This document shows positions 38,303 to 47,005 of a stretch of 64,000 bases of DNA, piece after piece. This DNA comes from Novosphingobium sediminicola (GTDB taxonomy: Bacteria > Pseudomonadota > Alphaproteobacteria > Sphingomonadales > Sphingomonadaceae): the NCBI RefSeq assembly GCF_014196525.1, contig NZ_JACIDX010000001.1, positions 248,001 to 312,000 of the forward strand, written 5' to 3'. The notes beneath the pieces were generated by a model. The model made no database searches. It had not been told where the DNA came from and worked only from the letters and a program-made list of their open reading frames with translations. Within the stretch, counting starts at the first letter, position 1. Each line of letters starts with the position of its first letter. The translations under genes were made by a program, and so were the position numbers.

Positions 38303-39895
38303 TTATGCCGCCAGAGCGCGTTTGTGGAGGCGCGTGATCGCATCAAGCGAGGAGAGCAGCGCGCCTTCCATCCAGCAGCCGTAGTAAGAGGCATGTTCCC
38401 CCGCCAGAACGATGCGCCCGTCCATCGAGACGAAATTCTGATAATGCGCCTCGCGGCTTTCCTCGGTCCACATGCCGCAGCAGCCCAAAATCCACGGCAT
38501 CCGGCTCCACGCCACCGAGGCGCCATTCATGAATTCGCGGCGGTATTCTTCCGGGTGGAACACAGACCCTTGCGCCAGCGCGGCCTCGATCCGCTTTTCC
38601 GGGGTCATGCCCGCCAGCATGTATCCGCCCGCGCCATTGGCAAAGGCGCCCAGAAGTACGGCGGGCTTGTCCTTGAAGAAATCGTAATTGGGATAGGAAA
38701 TCAGCCCAATCGCCTGATCGGTGAAGCTGTGGCCACCATAGATCGAATATTTCTCTTCCCAGAAGCGGCTCTTCATTTCCAGACCGATTTTGACCTGACC
38801 GCTATAGGGAATCGCCTTGATCGCGGCTTTCTTGGCGTCCGAAACCTGCATGTCCATCTGGGCCAAAATGGTCGCGGGCAAGGTGCAGACCATATAGTCC
38901 GCCGTCGCCACGCCCGTCTTGCCGGTGACGGTGTCGGTCCATGTCGCCGCCACGCCCTTGTCATCCTGCTTGATGCCCGTCACCTTGGTGTTCAGGCGCA
39001 CCAGCTTGGCGATCTGTTTATAGAAACCCTTGCCGATCATATCCATGCCGCCCTTGGGCTGGAACATAGTGGTCTGCATCACATAGTTGAAATAGAAGCT
39101 CATCTGGGTCCAGACATGGCTGGACAGGACATCGGACAGGCCGTTGATCTTCGACGGCGTGGGCGCACCATTGACGCCCCCGCCCGGCGCGCGGTCATAG
39201 CCGCGGCGGCTGGAAACACCCAGGTTGCTGGTGAATTTGAGATCGCCGTCCAGCGCGCCCCATTCGCGCAGCGCCGCGATCAGCTTTTCCTTGTCCTCCT
39301 TGCTGACGGCACTGTCGAGCGCGCCGGCATTGAGCGACTTGCCCAGCAGTTCCGACACATGGCCGGTGAAATCCACCGCCAGTTCCTTATACCGCTGCGG
39401 CTTGCCGCCAAAGGCGTCCTTGCGGTGGACCATGGCATTGTGGTTGAGCTGGATAAACGGCTCAAGTTCCACCCCGAAGGCTTTGCAGTAATGCAGCAAG
39501 GTGCGGTGATGATGCGGGATGCGCCAAGGGCCGGGGTTGAGGTAATTGCCCGGCTGATAGGCGACATTCTGCGTTGCGCCGCCCACCTCGACGATCTTGT
39601 CCCCGCCGCGCACCGAATAATTGCGGCCGCCGGGGCGGTCCTGATATTCCAGCACCTGAACCTTGTAACCCGCCTTGGTCAGCTCATAGGCCGCCAGCAT
39701 CCCGGCAAGCCCAGCGCCCAGCACCAGCACGCTGGCCCCGGCGCGGGCGCCCGACAGCGCGGGCGGGCCGGAAAACTGCGTCTCGGCCGCATGGCCCAGC
39801 GCCGTCATCGCCTGATACATGGCAAGGCCGCCCCCCGCACGGCCGATCATCGTCAACAGGTCGCGGCGGGTCTGGGGCGAAAGATCGCTGATCAT
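38303..39895 (-). CDS. Flavin amine oxidase family protein, copy 1, exported
   Basis: A 530-residue FAD amine oxidase with a Tat motif (SPQTRRDLLTMIG, twin Arg present). Next come GASVLVLGAGLAGMLAAYEL and the FAD/glycine segment QDRPGGRN, and the C-terminal GRIVLAGEHASYYGCWMEGA. Long stretches match copy 2, for example PGNYLNPGPWRIPHHH against PGNYINPGPWRIPWHH, and AFGGKPQRY and SKEDKEKL. The pair therefore arose by tandem duplication. It stands 12 bases before copy 2 and 48 bases after a cytochrome c gene. It is predicted to be periplasmic, with cytochrome c as acceptor. Confidence 0.86.
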   Translation of the reverse strand: MISDLSPQTRRDLLTMIGRAGGGLAMYQAMTALGHAAETQFSGPPALSGARAGASVLVLGAGLAGMLAAYELTKAGYKVQVLEYQDRPGGRNYSVRGGDKIVEVGGATQNVAYQPGNYLNPGPWRIPHHHRTLLHYCKAFGVELEPFIQLNHNAMVHRKDAFGGKPQRYKELAVDFTGHVSELLGKSLNAGALDSAVSKEDKEKLIAALREWGALDGDLKFTSNLGVSSRRGYDRAPGGGVNGAPTPSKINGLSDVLSSHVWTQMSFYFNYVMQTTMFQPKGGMDMIGKGFYKQIAKLVRLNTKVTGIKQDDKGVAATWTDTVTGKTGVATADYMVCTLPATILAQMDMQVSDAKKAAIKAIPYSGQVKIGLEMKSRFWEEKYSIYGGHSFTDQAIGLISYPNYDFFKDKPAVLLGAFANGAGGYMLAGMTPEKRIEAALAQGSVFHPEEYRREFMNGASVAWSRMPWILGCCGMWTEESREAHYQNFVSMDGRIVLAGEHASYYGCWMEGALLSSLDAITRLHKRALAA

Positions 39896-39943
39896 GATGC
39901 GTCCTTTATTGCGGGAATGGTCGGCGCTTGCTGGTCGCCTGAA

Positions 39944-40459
39944 TTACTGCCCACAGGCGTTGAGACAGTCGCGCTTGGGCACAGGGCCGGTGGCCACACG
40001 CTTCACATCGGCAACGGTCACAATGTCGTGGTAATCGTTGAAATGGCCGCGCACGTAATTGACGACAGCGGCCATCTGTTCAGGGGTCAGGATCTCGGTG
40101 AACCACGGCATCCCGCCGCGCCCCTTCAAAAGCAGGGTGATCGGATAATCCTTGTCTGCCAGCTTGGCATTGCCCGCCAGCGCCGGGATCACCGCCCCCG
40201 CGCCGCCCCCGCCCTTGGCGTCGGCCATGTGGCAGGCCTGACAGATTTCCTCGTAAACCTGCTTGCCCTCGGCGGAGATCTGAACATTCGTGGTGCCGCC
40301 TGCGGTGTCCTGCGCCATGGCCGGGGCAAAGCCCGCAACGCCCAGCGGCAGACATGCCGCCAGCGCCAAAAGCCAGCGGCGTTTTGTTGCCCCCGACGCC
40401 CTGTTTACAGCGTCATCATTCGCGGCCCCCGCCGCCCCATCCTGTTTCCATGCGCCCAT
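39944..40459 (-). CDS. Cytochrome c (proximal) with N-terminal signal anchor
   Basis: A monoheme class I cytochrome c of about 171 residues from the ATG at 40459, with a longer start at 40516 possible. A polar stretch is followed by a hydrophobic signal (RRWLLALAACLPLGVAGFAPAMAQ). The heme motif is ICQACHMAD and the Met region GGMPWFTEILTPEQMAAVVNYVRGHFND. The C-terminus contains two Cys (KRDCLNACGQ) that could form a disulfide. It is the first gene of the amine oxidase cluster and resembles the distal cytochrome. Confidence 0.87.
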   Translation of the reverse strand: MGAWKQDGAAGAANDDAVNRASGATKRRWLLALAACLPLGVAGFAPAMAQDTAGGTTNVQISAEGKQVYEEICQACHMADAKGGGGAGAVIPALAGNAKLADKDYPITLLLKGRGGMPWFTEILTPEQMAAVVNYVRGHFNDYHDIVTVADVKRVATGPVPKRDCLNACGQ

Positions 40460-40544
40460 GGCCGCGAATGTGCCATTTTCCGCGCCGCGTCCTATGCCGC
40501 TTATTGCGTATGGCAATAAGCGGCCCGGCCATGTTGAGTGGGGC

Positions 40545-42128
40545 TTATCCTTGGGCCTGCGACAAAATGCGCCGCATCGCCTCGATGGCGCGCTGCCGCT
40601 CGGCCTGCCCCTTGATATGGCTCAGTTCATCCTTGAGCGTGGCGGCAAAGGCGGCATAGTCATTCTGCCAGTCGTGGCCCATCGCCTGCTGAATATCGGT
40701 GCGCCCGGTGGTCAGCCGTTTGGCGGGCGCGCCCGGCGTCAGGCCATAGGTTTCGCCCAGCGCAGGGCGGATGATCGACAGCGCCGCATCCTCCTGCTGC
40801 ATCAGCGCGGCCAGCGCCTCGATCCCCTCGGGCTCGCCATGCGACAGGATCAGGCTGCCTCGGATCGGTTTGCGCGCGCGGATCCATGCGGCCAATTCGC
40901 TCTGATCGGCATGGGCCGAATAGGTGTCGATGCGGCGGATGCGGGCGTGTACGGACACTTCATTGCCCGAAATGCGCACGCGCGGTGCCCCCTCCAGAAT
41001 GACCCGCCCCAGCGACCCGGCCGCCTGAAAGCCCACGAACAGCACCGTGGATTCGCGGCGGCACAGATTATGTTTGAGATGGTGGCGGATGCGCCCGGCC
41101 TCGCACATGCCGCTGGCCGCCATGATGATCGCGCCCGAAATCGTGTTGAGATGCATCGAATCGACCGGATCCTCGACATAATGGACCGAGGGGTGGCGGG
41201 CGATGTCGATGCCGTCGAGGTCCTCCAGCTCATCGGCATGGACGGCAAATACGCGGGTGGCGCGGCTGGCCAGCGGGCTGTCGACAAAAATCGGCACGCC
41301 CGGAATGCGATTGGCCTCGACCAGATGGATGATGTCGGTCAGCAATTCCTGGGTGCGCTCCAGCGCAAAGACCGGGATCACCAGATTGCCCCCGCGCACC
41401 AGCGCCTGCTTGATCTCGGTTTCCAGCGCATCGCGACGCGCGGCAATCGTCAGATGTTCGCGCACCCGGTTGCCATAGGTGCTTTCGCAGACGACATAAT
41501 CAAGGTTGCAGGGGCCTTCTGCATCGGGCTGCAATTCCTTGTTTTCCGGGCCGATATCGCCCGAACACAGCAGACGCACGCCCCCCGCCTCGATTTCCGC
41601 CGAGGCGCTGCCCAGAATATGCCCCGCAGGCCACAGGCGGGCGCGGAAACCGGGGGCCGGTTCAAACCATGTGTCCAAAGGCACAGGCCGCGCCGCGCGC
41701 CATGCCGCCAGCCCGTCGCGCTCGGTATAGAGCGGTTCGAAATGGGCCGCGCCGCGCCGGTCGGGGCGGCGGTTGCGGCGGGTGGCGTCACCTTCCTGAA
41801 TGCGCCCGGCGTCGGCCAGCATATATTCGAGCAGATCGGCCGTGGCGCGCGTACACCAGATCGGCCCCTGCCACCCCATCGCCATCAGGCGCGGCAGCAG
41901 CCCGCAATGGTCAATATGCGCGTGGGTCAGCACCACGGCGGCAATATCGGAAGGGTCAAAACCCAATTGCCCGTGATTGAGCGTTTCGAGCGTCCGGCTG
42001 CCCTGAAACAGCCCGCAATCGACAAGGATATGTTTGCCCCCATCCCCCCGCGCCAGTTCCATGCAGGAGCCGGTCACGGTCTGGGCCGCGCCGTGAAAGG
42101 TGATCGAGAGCGGGGGCTGCGCTGTCAT
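40545..42128 (-). CDS. Metallo-beta-lactamase/beta-CASP nuclease family protein
   Basis: A 527-residue beta-CASP metallohydrolase of the RNA-processing type (CPSF73/YsaA-like group). The zinc motif is LTHAHIDHCG (His69, His71, Asp73, His74), with PAGHILGSASAEIE, CSGDIGPENKEL, SGMCEAGRIRHHLKHNL in the beta-CASP part and the C-terminal TYSAHADQSEL. Members act as endo- or exoribonucleases. There is no signal peptide. It lies upstream of and in the same direction as the cytochrome/amine oxidase genes, with less than 90 bp to the first, so it could share their transcript. Confidence 0.9.
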   Translation of the reverse strand: MTAQPPLSITFHGAAQTVTGSCMELARGDGGKHILVDCGLFQGSRTLETLNHGQLGFDPSDIAAVVLTHAHIDHCGLLPRLMAMGWQGPIWCTRATADLLEYMLADAGRIQEGDATRRNRRPDRRGAAHFEPLYTERDGLAAWRAARPVPLDTWFEPAPGFRARLWPAGHILGSASAEIEAGGVRLLCSGDIGPENKELQPDAEGPCNLDYVVCESTYGNRVREHLTIAARRDALETEIKQALVRGGNLVIPVFALERTQELLTDIIHLVEANRIPGVPIFVDSPLASRATRVFAVHADELEDLDGIDIARHPSVHYVEDPVDSMHLNTISGAIIMAASGMCEAGRIRHHLKHNLCRRESTVLFVGFQAAGSLGRVILEGAPRVRISGNEVSVHARIRRIDTYSAHADQSELAAWIRARKPIRGSLILSHGEPEGIEALAALMQQEDAALSIIRPALGETYGLTPGAPAKRLTTGRTDIQQAMGHDWQNDYAAFAATLKDELSHIKGQAERQRAIEAMRRILSQAQG

Positions 42129-42284
42129 ATGTCATCCTCGGTTCTGTTTTGCCAGAAAGGTTAGGCGCGAGGGACGCGCCCGGCAAGCCCGGGATGTGGC
42201 GGCAGATCTAAGGCGATGTCTTTGCGCTGGATCTAAAGGTGGCCCCCGCCGTTCGTAGAGTTACAGCGATATCAAGGGAAAGGT

Positions 42285-42476
42285 GCCTCCGGCGGGCAAA
42301 GGGCGGGGGCCCTTTGCAATCCCGATACTGTCCGTGTTGCGCCATGGGTTCGACGTTGGGGGAGCTGGCCGCGCCGCAGGCTATTAAACCGCTTCGCGGA
42401 AAAGCGCGTTCTGCCCGGTAAAGCACCACCCCATAATGGGATTGCAAAGGGCCCCCGCCCTTTGCCCGCCGGAGGC
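42285..42476. repeat. Composite hairpin repeat, copy 5
   Basis: The left end is GCCTCCGGCGGGCAAAGGGC...CCCTTTGCAATCCCGATACTG (42285-42330) and the right end is its inverse GGGATTGCAAAGGGC...GCCCTTTGCCCGCCGGAGGC (42438-42476). The core includes GCGCCGCAGGCT, shared with copy 1. It lies between the copB 3' end and the beta-CASP gene. Confidence 0.85.
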
Positions 42477-42487
42477 AAAACTCCCGA

Positions 42488-43324
42488 TCACATCCACAAT
42501 TTCACCCCCAGCACGAGGCTGGCAGACGATGCCGATTTCCCCTCGGCCCGCGCATAATCGGCGGTGCGGCCCAGCGAGGAGGTCCACAGCACGCCGACAT
42601 AGGGCGCGAATTGGCGGGTAAACTCATAACGCAGCCGCGCACCGACTTCGATGCTGGTCAGCCCGCTGCCAAGCTCACGGTCGGGCTGGTCCTGCACCGA
42701 AAAGTTCACTTCGCCGCGCGGCTGGAGGACGAGGCGGCGGGTAATGCGCTCATCGACAGCGGCCTCGATGCGGCCGGTCAGTTCGCCGCGTTGCGAGAGG
42801 AACAGCGCACCCTGAATGTCGAAACGATAGGGCGAGAGGCCGTCGATGGCCAGCATGGCATGGGTGCGTTGGGGTCCGGGGCCGAAGTCCTGACGCAGGC
42901 CGCCGCGCAGGTTCCACCATGGGCCGAGCGCGCGGGCATAGAGCGCCTGCACCTCGCCCTCCTTGAAGCGGCCCTTTTCCGCGCCACTGTCAAAGTCGCC
43001 CTCGCCCCGCGTGGCCACGACGAAGCGGTTGACATTGCCCGTCCACGCCTCGCCCTCGAAATGATAGCCCTTGTCCGGGCCGGTCACGCGCACTTCGGCC
43101 AGATCGGCGCGGAACTGGCTGTAGGTCAGGTTGCCATGCTCGTTCATCATAACCGCCTCGGCCCGCGCCATGGCGGCGGGGTCAAAGTATCGGTCGGCCA
43201 GCCGGTCATGCGCGGGCGCGGGCGCAGGCGCGCTGCCGGGGCTTTGATCGGTGCCAGTCTCCTGCGCGTGCAGGCCGGTGGCGGAGAGGGCAAGCGCAAG
43301 GCTCAGAAAATACCGCATCTTCAT
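42488..43324 (-). CDS. copB: Copper resistance outer-membrane protein CopB
   Basis: CopB is a beta-barrel outer-membrane protein that helps sequester or exclude copper. The ATG at 43324 overlaps the copA stop (ATGA), and a signal peptide follows (MKMRYFLSLALALSATGLHA). The body has the family features FEGEAWTGNVNRFVVATRGE, EVQALYARALGPWWNLRGGL and RQDFGPGPQRTHA, and a terminal beta-strand ending LGVKLWM. It lacks the long Met/His-rich N-terminus of some CopB proteins. The length of 278 residues is normal for the short form. Confidence 0.93.
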   Translation of the reverse strand: MKMRYFLSLALALSATGLHAQETGTDQSPGSAPAPAPAHDRLADRYFDPAAMARAEAVMMNEHGNLTYSQFRADLAEVRVTGPDKGYHFEGEAWTGNVNRFVVATRGEGDFDSGAEKGRFKEGEVQALYARALGPWWNLRGGLRQDFGPGPQRTHAMLAIDGLSPYRFDIQGALFLSQRGELTGRIEAAVDERITRRLVLQPRGEVNFSVQDQPDRELGSGLTSIEVGARLRYEFTRQFAPYVGVLWTSSLGRTADYARAEGKSASSASLVLGVKLWM

Positions 43325-44988
43325 GCCCCCCGCACCTTGACCACGCGCATCATCCCCATCGCCATATGCAGGAACAGATGGCAATGCATCGGCCAGTCGC
43401 CCTCGATCGCTGTCACGTCGAAACTCACCTTTCCTCCGGGCTGAACAATCACAGTATGTTTGCGCGGGGAACGGTCGCCATGGCCGGTCATCAGTTCAAA
43501 GATATGGCCATGCAGGTGGATCGGGTGGCCCATCATCGTGTCATTGATTAATGTGATGCGCAGCCGCTCGCCTGTGGTCCAGGTGACGGGATGATGCGCC
43601 TCGCTCATGGTCACGCCATCAAAGGACCAGAGATAGCGGTCCATGGATCCGGTCAGATGCATCTCGATCTCGCGCTGGGGCGCGCGGGGGTCGGGGTTCT
43701 GTTCGGGCGCGACCAGATCGCGGTAGGTCAGCACGCGGTGGCCGATCTTGTCCAGACCCAGCCCCGGATCGCCGGTGCGGTCCACCGGCATGGGCGCGAT
43801 CATATCCACCCCCGGCCCCAATTTGACATCGGGCGCATTGGCCTGACTGCGCATCGACATATCCATCGAGCCGCTGCCATGCGACATGTCCATATCCATC
43901 CCCATGTCGCGCATGGTCAGCCGCACCGGCGCGCGCAAAGGCGGAACAGGCGCGATGAGGCCCGGGCGCGGGGTCAGCGTGGCCCGCGCCATGCCCGAAC
44001 GGTCCATCGCCTCGGCGGCCACGGTATAGGCGCGGTCCTGCGGCGTGATGATCACGTCATAGGTCTCGCCCGGACCCATCTGAAATTCATCGACCTCGAC
44101 CGGCACCATCGGTTGGCCATCGGCGGCGATCACCTTCATCGCCAGATCGGGAATGCGGACGTTGAAGAAGGTCATGCTGCCCGCGTTGATAAAGCGCAGG
44201 CGGGTGGGCGCGCCGGGCGTGATCGGGGCGGTGAAATTGTCGGCCATGCCGCGCCCGTTGATCAGATAGCGGAACACCTTGCCGGTCACATCGGAAATAT
44301 CGGCCGGGTCCATCCGCATCTGGGCAAATTCGAGGCGGGTTTTCAGCGGCTGATCACGCCCCGCGATCAATCCGGCCAGCGTTTGCGGATAGCGCGCATA
44401 ATGGCCCGGATCGACCTTCAGCTTGCGCAGGATGCCGGCCGGGTGGACAAAGCTGTGGTCGGACAGGACCATAACGTGATCGTGGGCCGGGGGCGCCGGG
44501 TCGGCTGCGGCTGGTTCGATCACAATCGAGCCGTAACAGCCCATCATCTCCTGAAGGCCCGAATGGCTGTGATACCAATAGGTGCCGTGCTGGGTGATGG
44601 CGAATTCATAGGTGAAACGGCCCAGCGCCGGGATGCCCGGAAAGGACACGCCCGGCACGCCATCCATCTGAAACGGCAATTCCAGCCCGTGCCAATGGAG
44701 CGAGGTGTCCTCGGTCAACTCATTGATCACCGTGATGCGCAGCTTCTGCCCCTGACGCAGGCGCAGCGTCGGGCCGGGAACGGAACCGTTAATCGCCACC
44801 GCGCGCGCCGGGCGACCGTCAATCTGAATCGTGGTCTGACCGATTCGCAGCGTGATCTCCTCACCCGCCAGTTCGGGGGTGGCGGGCATGGTCGCGCCAT
44901 GGGCCACGGGGGCGAATCCGACGCATGACAGGGCCAGAGCGGCGCTGCCCTGCAACAGATGGCGGCGGTTCATCGGCGGAAAATGCAT
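43321..44988 (-). CDS. copA: Multicopper oxidase CopA (copper resistance)
   Basis: A periplasmic multicopper oxidase that oxidises Cu(I), exported by Tat (NRRHLLQGSAALALS). All copper motifs are present: LHWHG, YWYHSHSGLQEMMG, HPIHLHGHIF and the C-terminal MHCHLFLHMAMGM. A Met-rich segment (MRDMGMDMDMSHGSGSMDM) around residues 360-390 is the copper-binding domain of CopA. I prefer the ATG at 44988. A TTG seven codons upstream also fits. It is translationally coupled to copB. No copRS is nearby. Confidence 0.95.
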   Translation of the reverse strand: MHFPPMNRRHLLQGSAALALSCVGFAPVAHGATMPATPELAGEEITLRIGQTTIQIDGRPARAVAINGSVPGPTLRLRQGQKLRITVINELTEDTSLHWHGLELPFQMDGVPGVSFPGIPALGRFTYEFAITQHGTYWYHSHSGLQEMMGCYGSIVIEPAAADPAPPAHDHVMVLSDHSFVHPAGILRKLKVDPGHYARYPQTLAGLIAGRDQPLKTRLEFAQMRMDPADISDVTGKVFRYLINGRGMADNFTAPITPGAPTRLRFINAGSMTFFNVRIPDLAMKVIAADGQPMVPVEVDEFQMGPGETYDVIITPQDRAYTVAAEAMDRSGMARATLTPRPGLIAPVPPLRAPVRLTMRDMGMDMDMSHGSGSMDMSMRSQANAPDVKLGPGVDMIAPMPVDRTGDPGLGLDKIGHRVLTYRDLVAPEQNPDPRAPQREIEMHLTGSMDRYLWSFDGVTMSEAHHPVTWTTGERLRITLINDTMMGHPIHLHGHIFELMTGHGDRSPRKHTVIVQPGGKVSFDVTAIEGDWPMHCHLFLHMAMGMMRVVKVRGA

Positions 44989-45254
44989 CGGCGGGTCATT
45001 CCTGCGCAAAGGGATTTACCCTTCATACGCAGGCTTTCGCACAAACCCTCACGGCTCTGTCCATAAAAGTGAAAAAATCACGGGGTTCTGGCCACAACCT
45101 GTAGCGGTGCGAACTATTCTCAATATAATGATCAAAATTTGACTATACATCAATTAATATAATGTTAATATTTTAGTTGATTGCCAATTTCTCGATAGCG
45201 CGCGACACGCTTTCGGCATCCCTATGTCCTTCCCCATCATTTTTTGGAGACACT

Positions 45255-46316
45255 ATGGAGCAGGTAAAATATCGGCCTCAACTCGATGGTGTGCGCGCGT
45301 TCTGTATTATATTTACAATAGCCAATCACGTTGAAGGTCTGCCTACATTTATCAACGGATCGGTCGGTGTTGACGTATTCTTTGCCTTGAGCGGTTGGCT
45401 CATCACCCACTTTCTGATCGTCGAGCAAAGAAACAGCGGGACGATTTCTCTGTCCAATTTCTATATCCGCCGAATCTTCAGGATCATGCCGCTCTATTAT
45501 ATAACGCTGGGCCTCTACATTGTGTCGACCCTTGCCACGCGCGACCCGGTAAAACTGGCCGAGATGGTGCCGGCCCTGCCCTATATCGCGACATTCAGCA
45601 GCGAATATCGCCCCAGCACCACCGGCAACTTCTTCGGTCAGGCATGGACGCTGGGCATTGAGGAAAAATTCTACCTGATCTGGCCCGCCATCATGCTGAT
45701 GCTGGGCGCGCGGCCGATACGCGCGGCCATTGCGGCCATCGTCTGCATCACGCTGCTGCTGATGCTGTCATCTGACGTGGGCCAGATGGAGTTTCTGATG
45801 CGCGGCTATATCGGCCTTGGTCTGGGCACGGCAATGGCTGTGCTGGTCGAGCGCCGACCGGCACTGGGCGCATGGCTGGAACGGCGACCGGTGGGAGCCA
45901 TCGCGCTGGCCCTGATGGTCCTGCCCTATCTGGGATCGGTGCTGGTGGCGCGCTGGACGATCTGGAACATCGCCATGGCCGCGCTGGCCACGCCGATGAT
46001 CGCCAGCATCTGGCTGGCCCCTCACCAATGGCTGGCGAAATTCTTCGCCACATGCGTGCTGGCATGGCTCGGCAGGCTGACCTATGCGATCTATCTGATC
46101 CATAATCTGGCCAAACATGCGGTGGTTATGGCTCTTGGCAAATGGCATCTGCCGATCACCGGATGGCCGCTGTTTATCGCCACCTATGCCGCCGCGATCG
46201 GTCTGGCGTGGGGGCTTCATCTGACCATTGAAAGGCCGATGATCCTGTTTGGCCGCAAATTGGCCAAAAGGGCGCAGGAACGGCTGCCGATGGGCGCCCT
46301 GCCTGCTGCGGAATAA
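45255..46316 (+). CDS. Acyltransferase-3 family membrane protein
   Basis: A 353-residue membrane O-acyltransferase of the OafA/YrhL group. The ATG at 45255 is preceded by GGAGACACT, and the open frame further upstream is AT-rich and not protein-like. Motifs are YRPQLDGVRAFCIIFTIANH, VGVDVFFALSGWLITHFL, the RRIFRIMPLYY box and WTLGIEEKFYLIWP. It probably modifies a surface polysaccharide. An AT-rich stretch lies just upstream (45118-45180), unlike the rest of the window, which hints at transfer of this gene with its promoter. Confidence 0.88.
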   Translation: MEQVKYRPQLDGVRAFCIIFTIANHVEGLPTFINGSVGVDVFFALSGWLITHFLIVEQRNSGTISLSNFYIRRIFRIMPLYYITLGLYIVSTLATRDPVKLAEMVPALPYIATFSSEYRPSTTGNFFGQAWTLGIEEKFYLIWPAIMLMLGARPIRAAIAAIVCITLLLMLSSDVGQMEFLMRGYIGLGLGTAMAVLVERRPALGAWLERRPVGAIALALMVLPYLGSVLVARWTIWNIAMAALATPMIASIWLAPHQWLAKFFATCVLAWLGRLTYAIYLIHNLAKHAVVMALGKWHLPITGWPLFIATYAAAIGLAWGLHLTIERPMILFGRKLAKRAQERLPMGALPAAE

Positions 46317-46335
46317 TGGTCGCAGACGGAAATGA

Positions 46336-46366
46336 TGCGGGGCGGCGGGCATGAAGCCGCCCCGCA
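46336..46366. terminator. Convergent hairpin between acyltransferase and 2-TM protein genes
   Basis: TGCGGGGCGGC and GCCGCCCCGCA form a perfect 11-bp stem with a 9-base loop between two convergent genes. There is no clear T tail, so termination may be weak or depend on other factors. Confidence 0.55.
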
Positions 46367-46384
46367 CCGGGCGGCAAAGCCTTC

Positions 46385-47005
46385 CTACCGCGCGGAAAGT
46401 TCCACTTTGCGGATCTTCGTCACGACCAGATTGAGCCTTTTGATCAGATCCTGCAAATTCTGATCGGCCCCGGTAAGGGTGATGAGCCGCAATTCCCCCT
46501 CGATTTCGGCCAGTTCGACGATGCAGCCGATCAGGTCAGTGCGCAAAGCGGGCAAGGCTTCACTGCCGCCGACATATTCTTCGCGATATTGCGCCGCCAG
46601 AGTCATCAACGAGCCCACGAAGGTAAGCCCTGCCGCCGCGATCTTCGCCCACGAGCTGGTATCGCCCAGCACCATCCCCAGCAGGCCAAGCGAAGTGGCC
46701 GAAGTCAACGCGCCGCTGGCATAACGAAAGCGGGCAATCGAGCGCAATCTGTCTCTGAGCCTGTCGAGGCAGCGCTCGCCATCCGCGCGGGCGATGGGGA
46801 TCGCACGCACCACCAGATCGCGCAAAACCGTGTTCACATCGCCATCAGCAGCAACCGCATCGCCGCCAAGCTTTTTGCCGGCGGTCAGCAAATCCCGAAA
46901 AACCGGAAACGCCTCGCGCCTGCTCGCCAAAAAGGAAGGATCATGCCGCTCGATCAGATCGACGACGGCCTGCGCCGCCAGATTATCGCGCGCGCTCTGC
47001 CCCAT
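46385..47005 (-). CDS. Two-TM helical protein, SLATT-like, partner of the CHAT-like membrane protein
   Basis: A 206-residue protein with a soluble helical N-terminus, a central two-helix membrane hairpin (ASGALTSATSLGLLGMVLG and AAAGLTFVGSLMTLAA) and a helical C-terminus (LIGCIVELAEIEGELRLITL). This layout resembles SLATT-type 2-TM effectors found with nucleotide-sensing conflict systems, but the assignment is by architecture only. A very strong Shine-Dalgarno sequence (AAGGGGGAGGG) lies within the end of the upstream gene, which it overlaps by 23 bp. The pair is an operon and the two proteins probably interact in the membrane. Confidence 0.6.
   Translation of the reverse strand: MGQSARDNLAAQAVVDLIERHDPSFLASRREAFPVFRDLLTAGKKLGGDAVAADGDVNTVLRDLVVRAIPIARADGERCLDRLRDRLRSIARFRYASGALTSATSLGLLGMVLGDTSSWAKIAAAGLTFVGSLMTLAAQYREEYVGGSEALPALRTDLIGCIVELAEIEGELRLITLTGADQNLQDLIKRLNLVVTKIRKVELSAR

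Noticed and set aside
26933-42476. CRISPR array
   Set aside because: The repeats are kilobases apart, inverted and palindromic, without regular spacers. No cas gene is present.
45139-45163. Promoter TTGACT/TATAAT upstream of the acyltransferase
   Set aside because: The boxes are good individually but only 13 bases apart, too close for sigma-70 type recognition.
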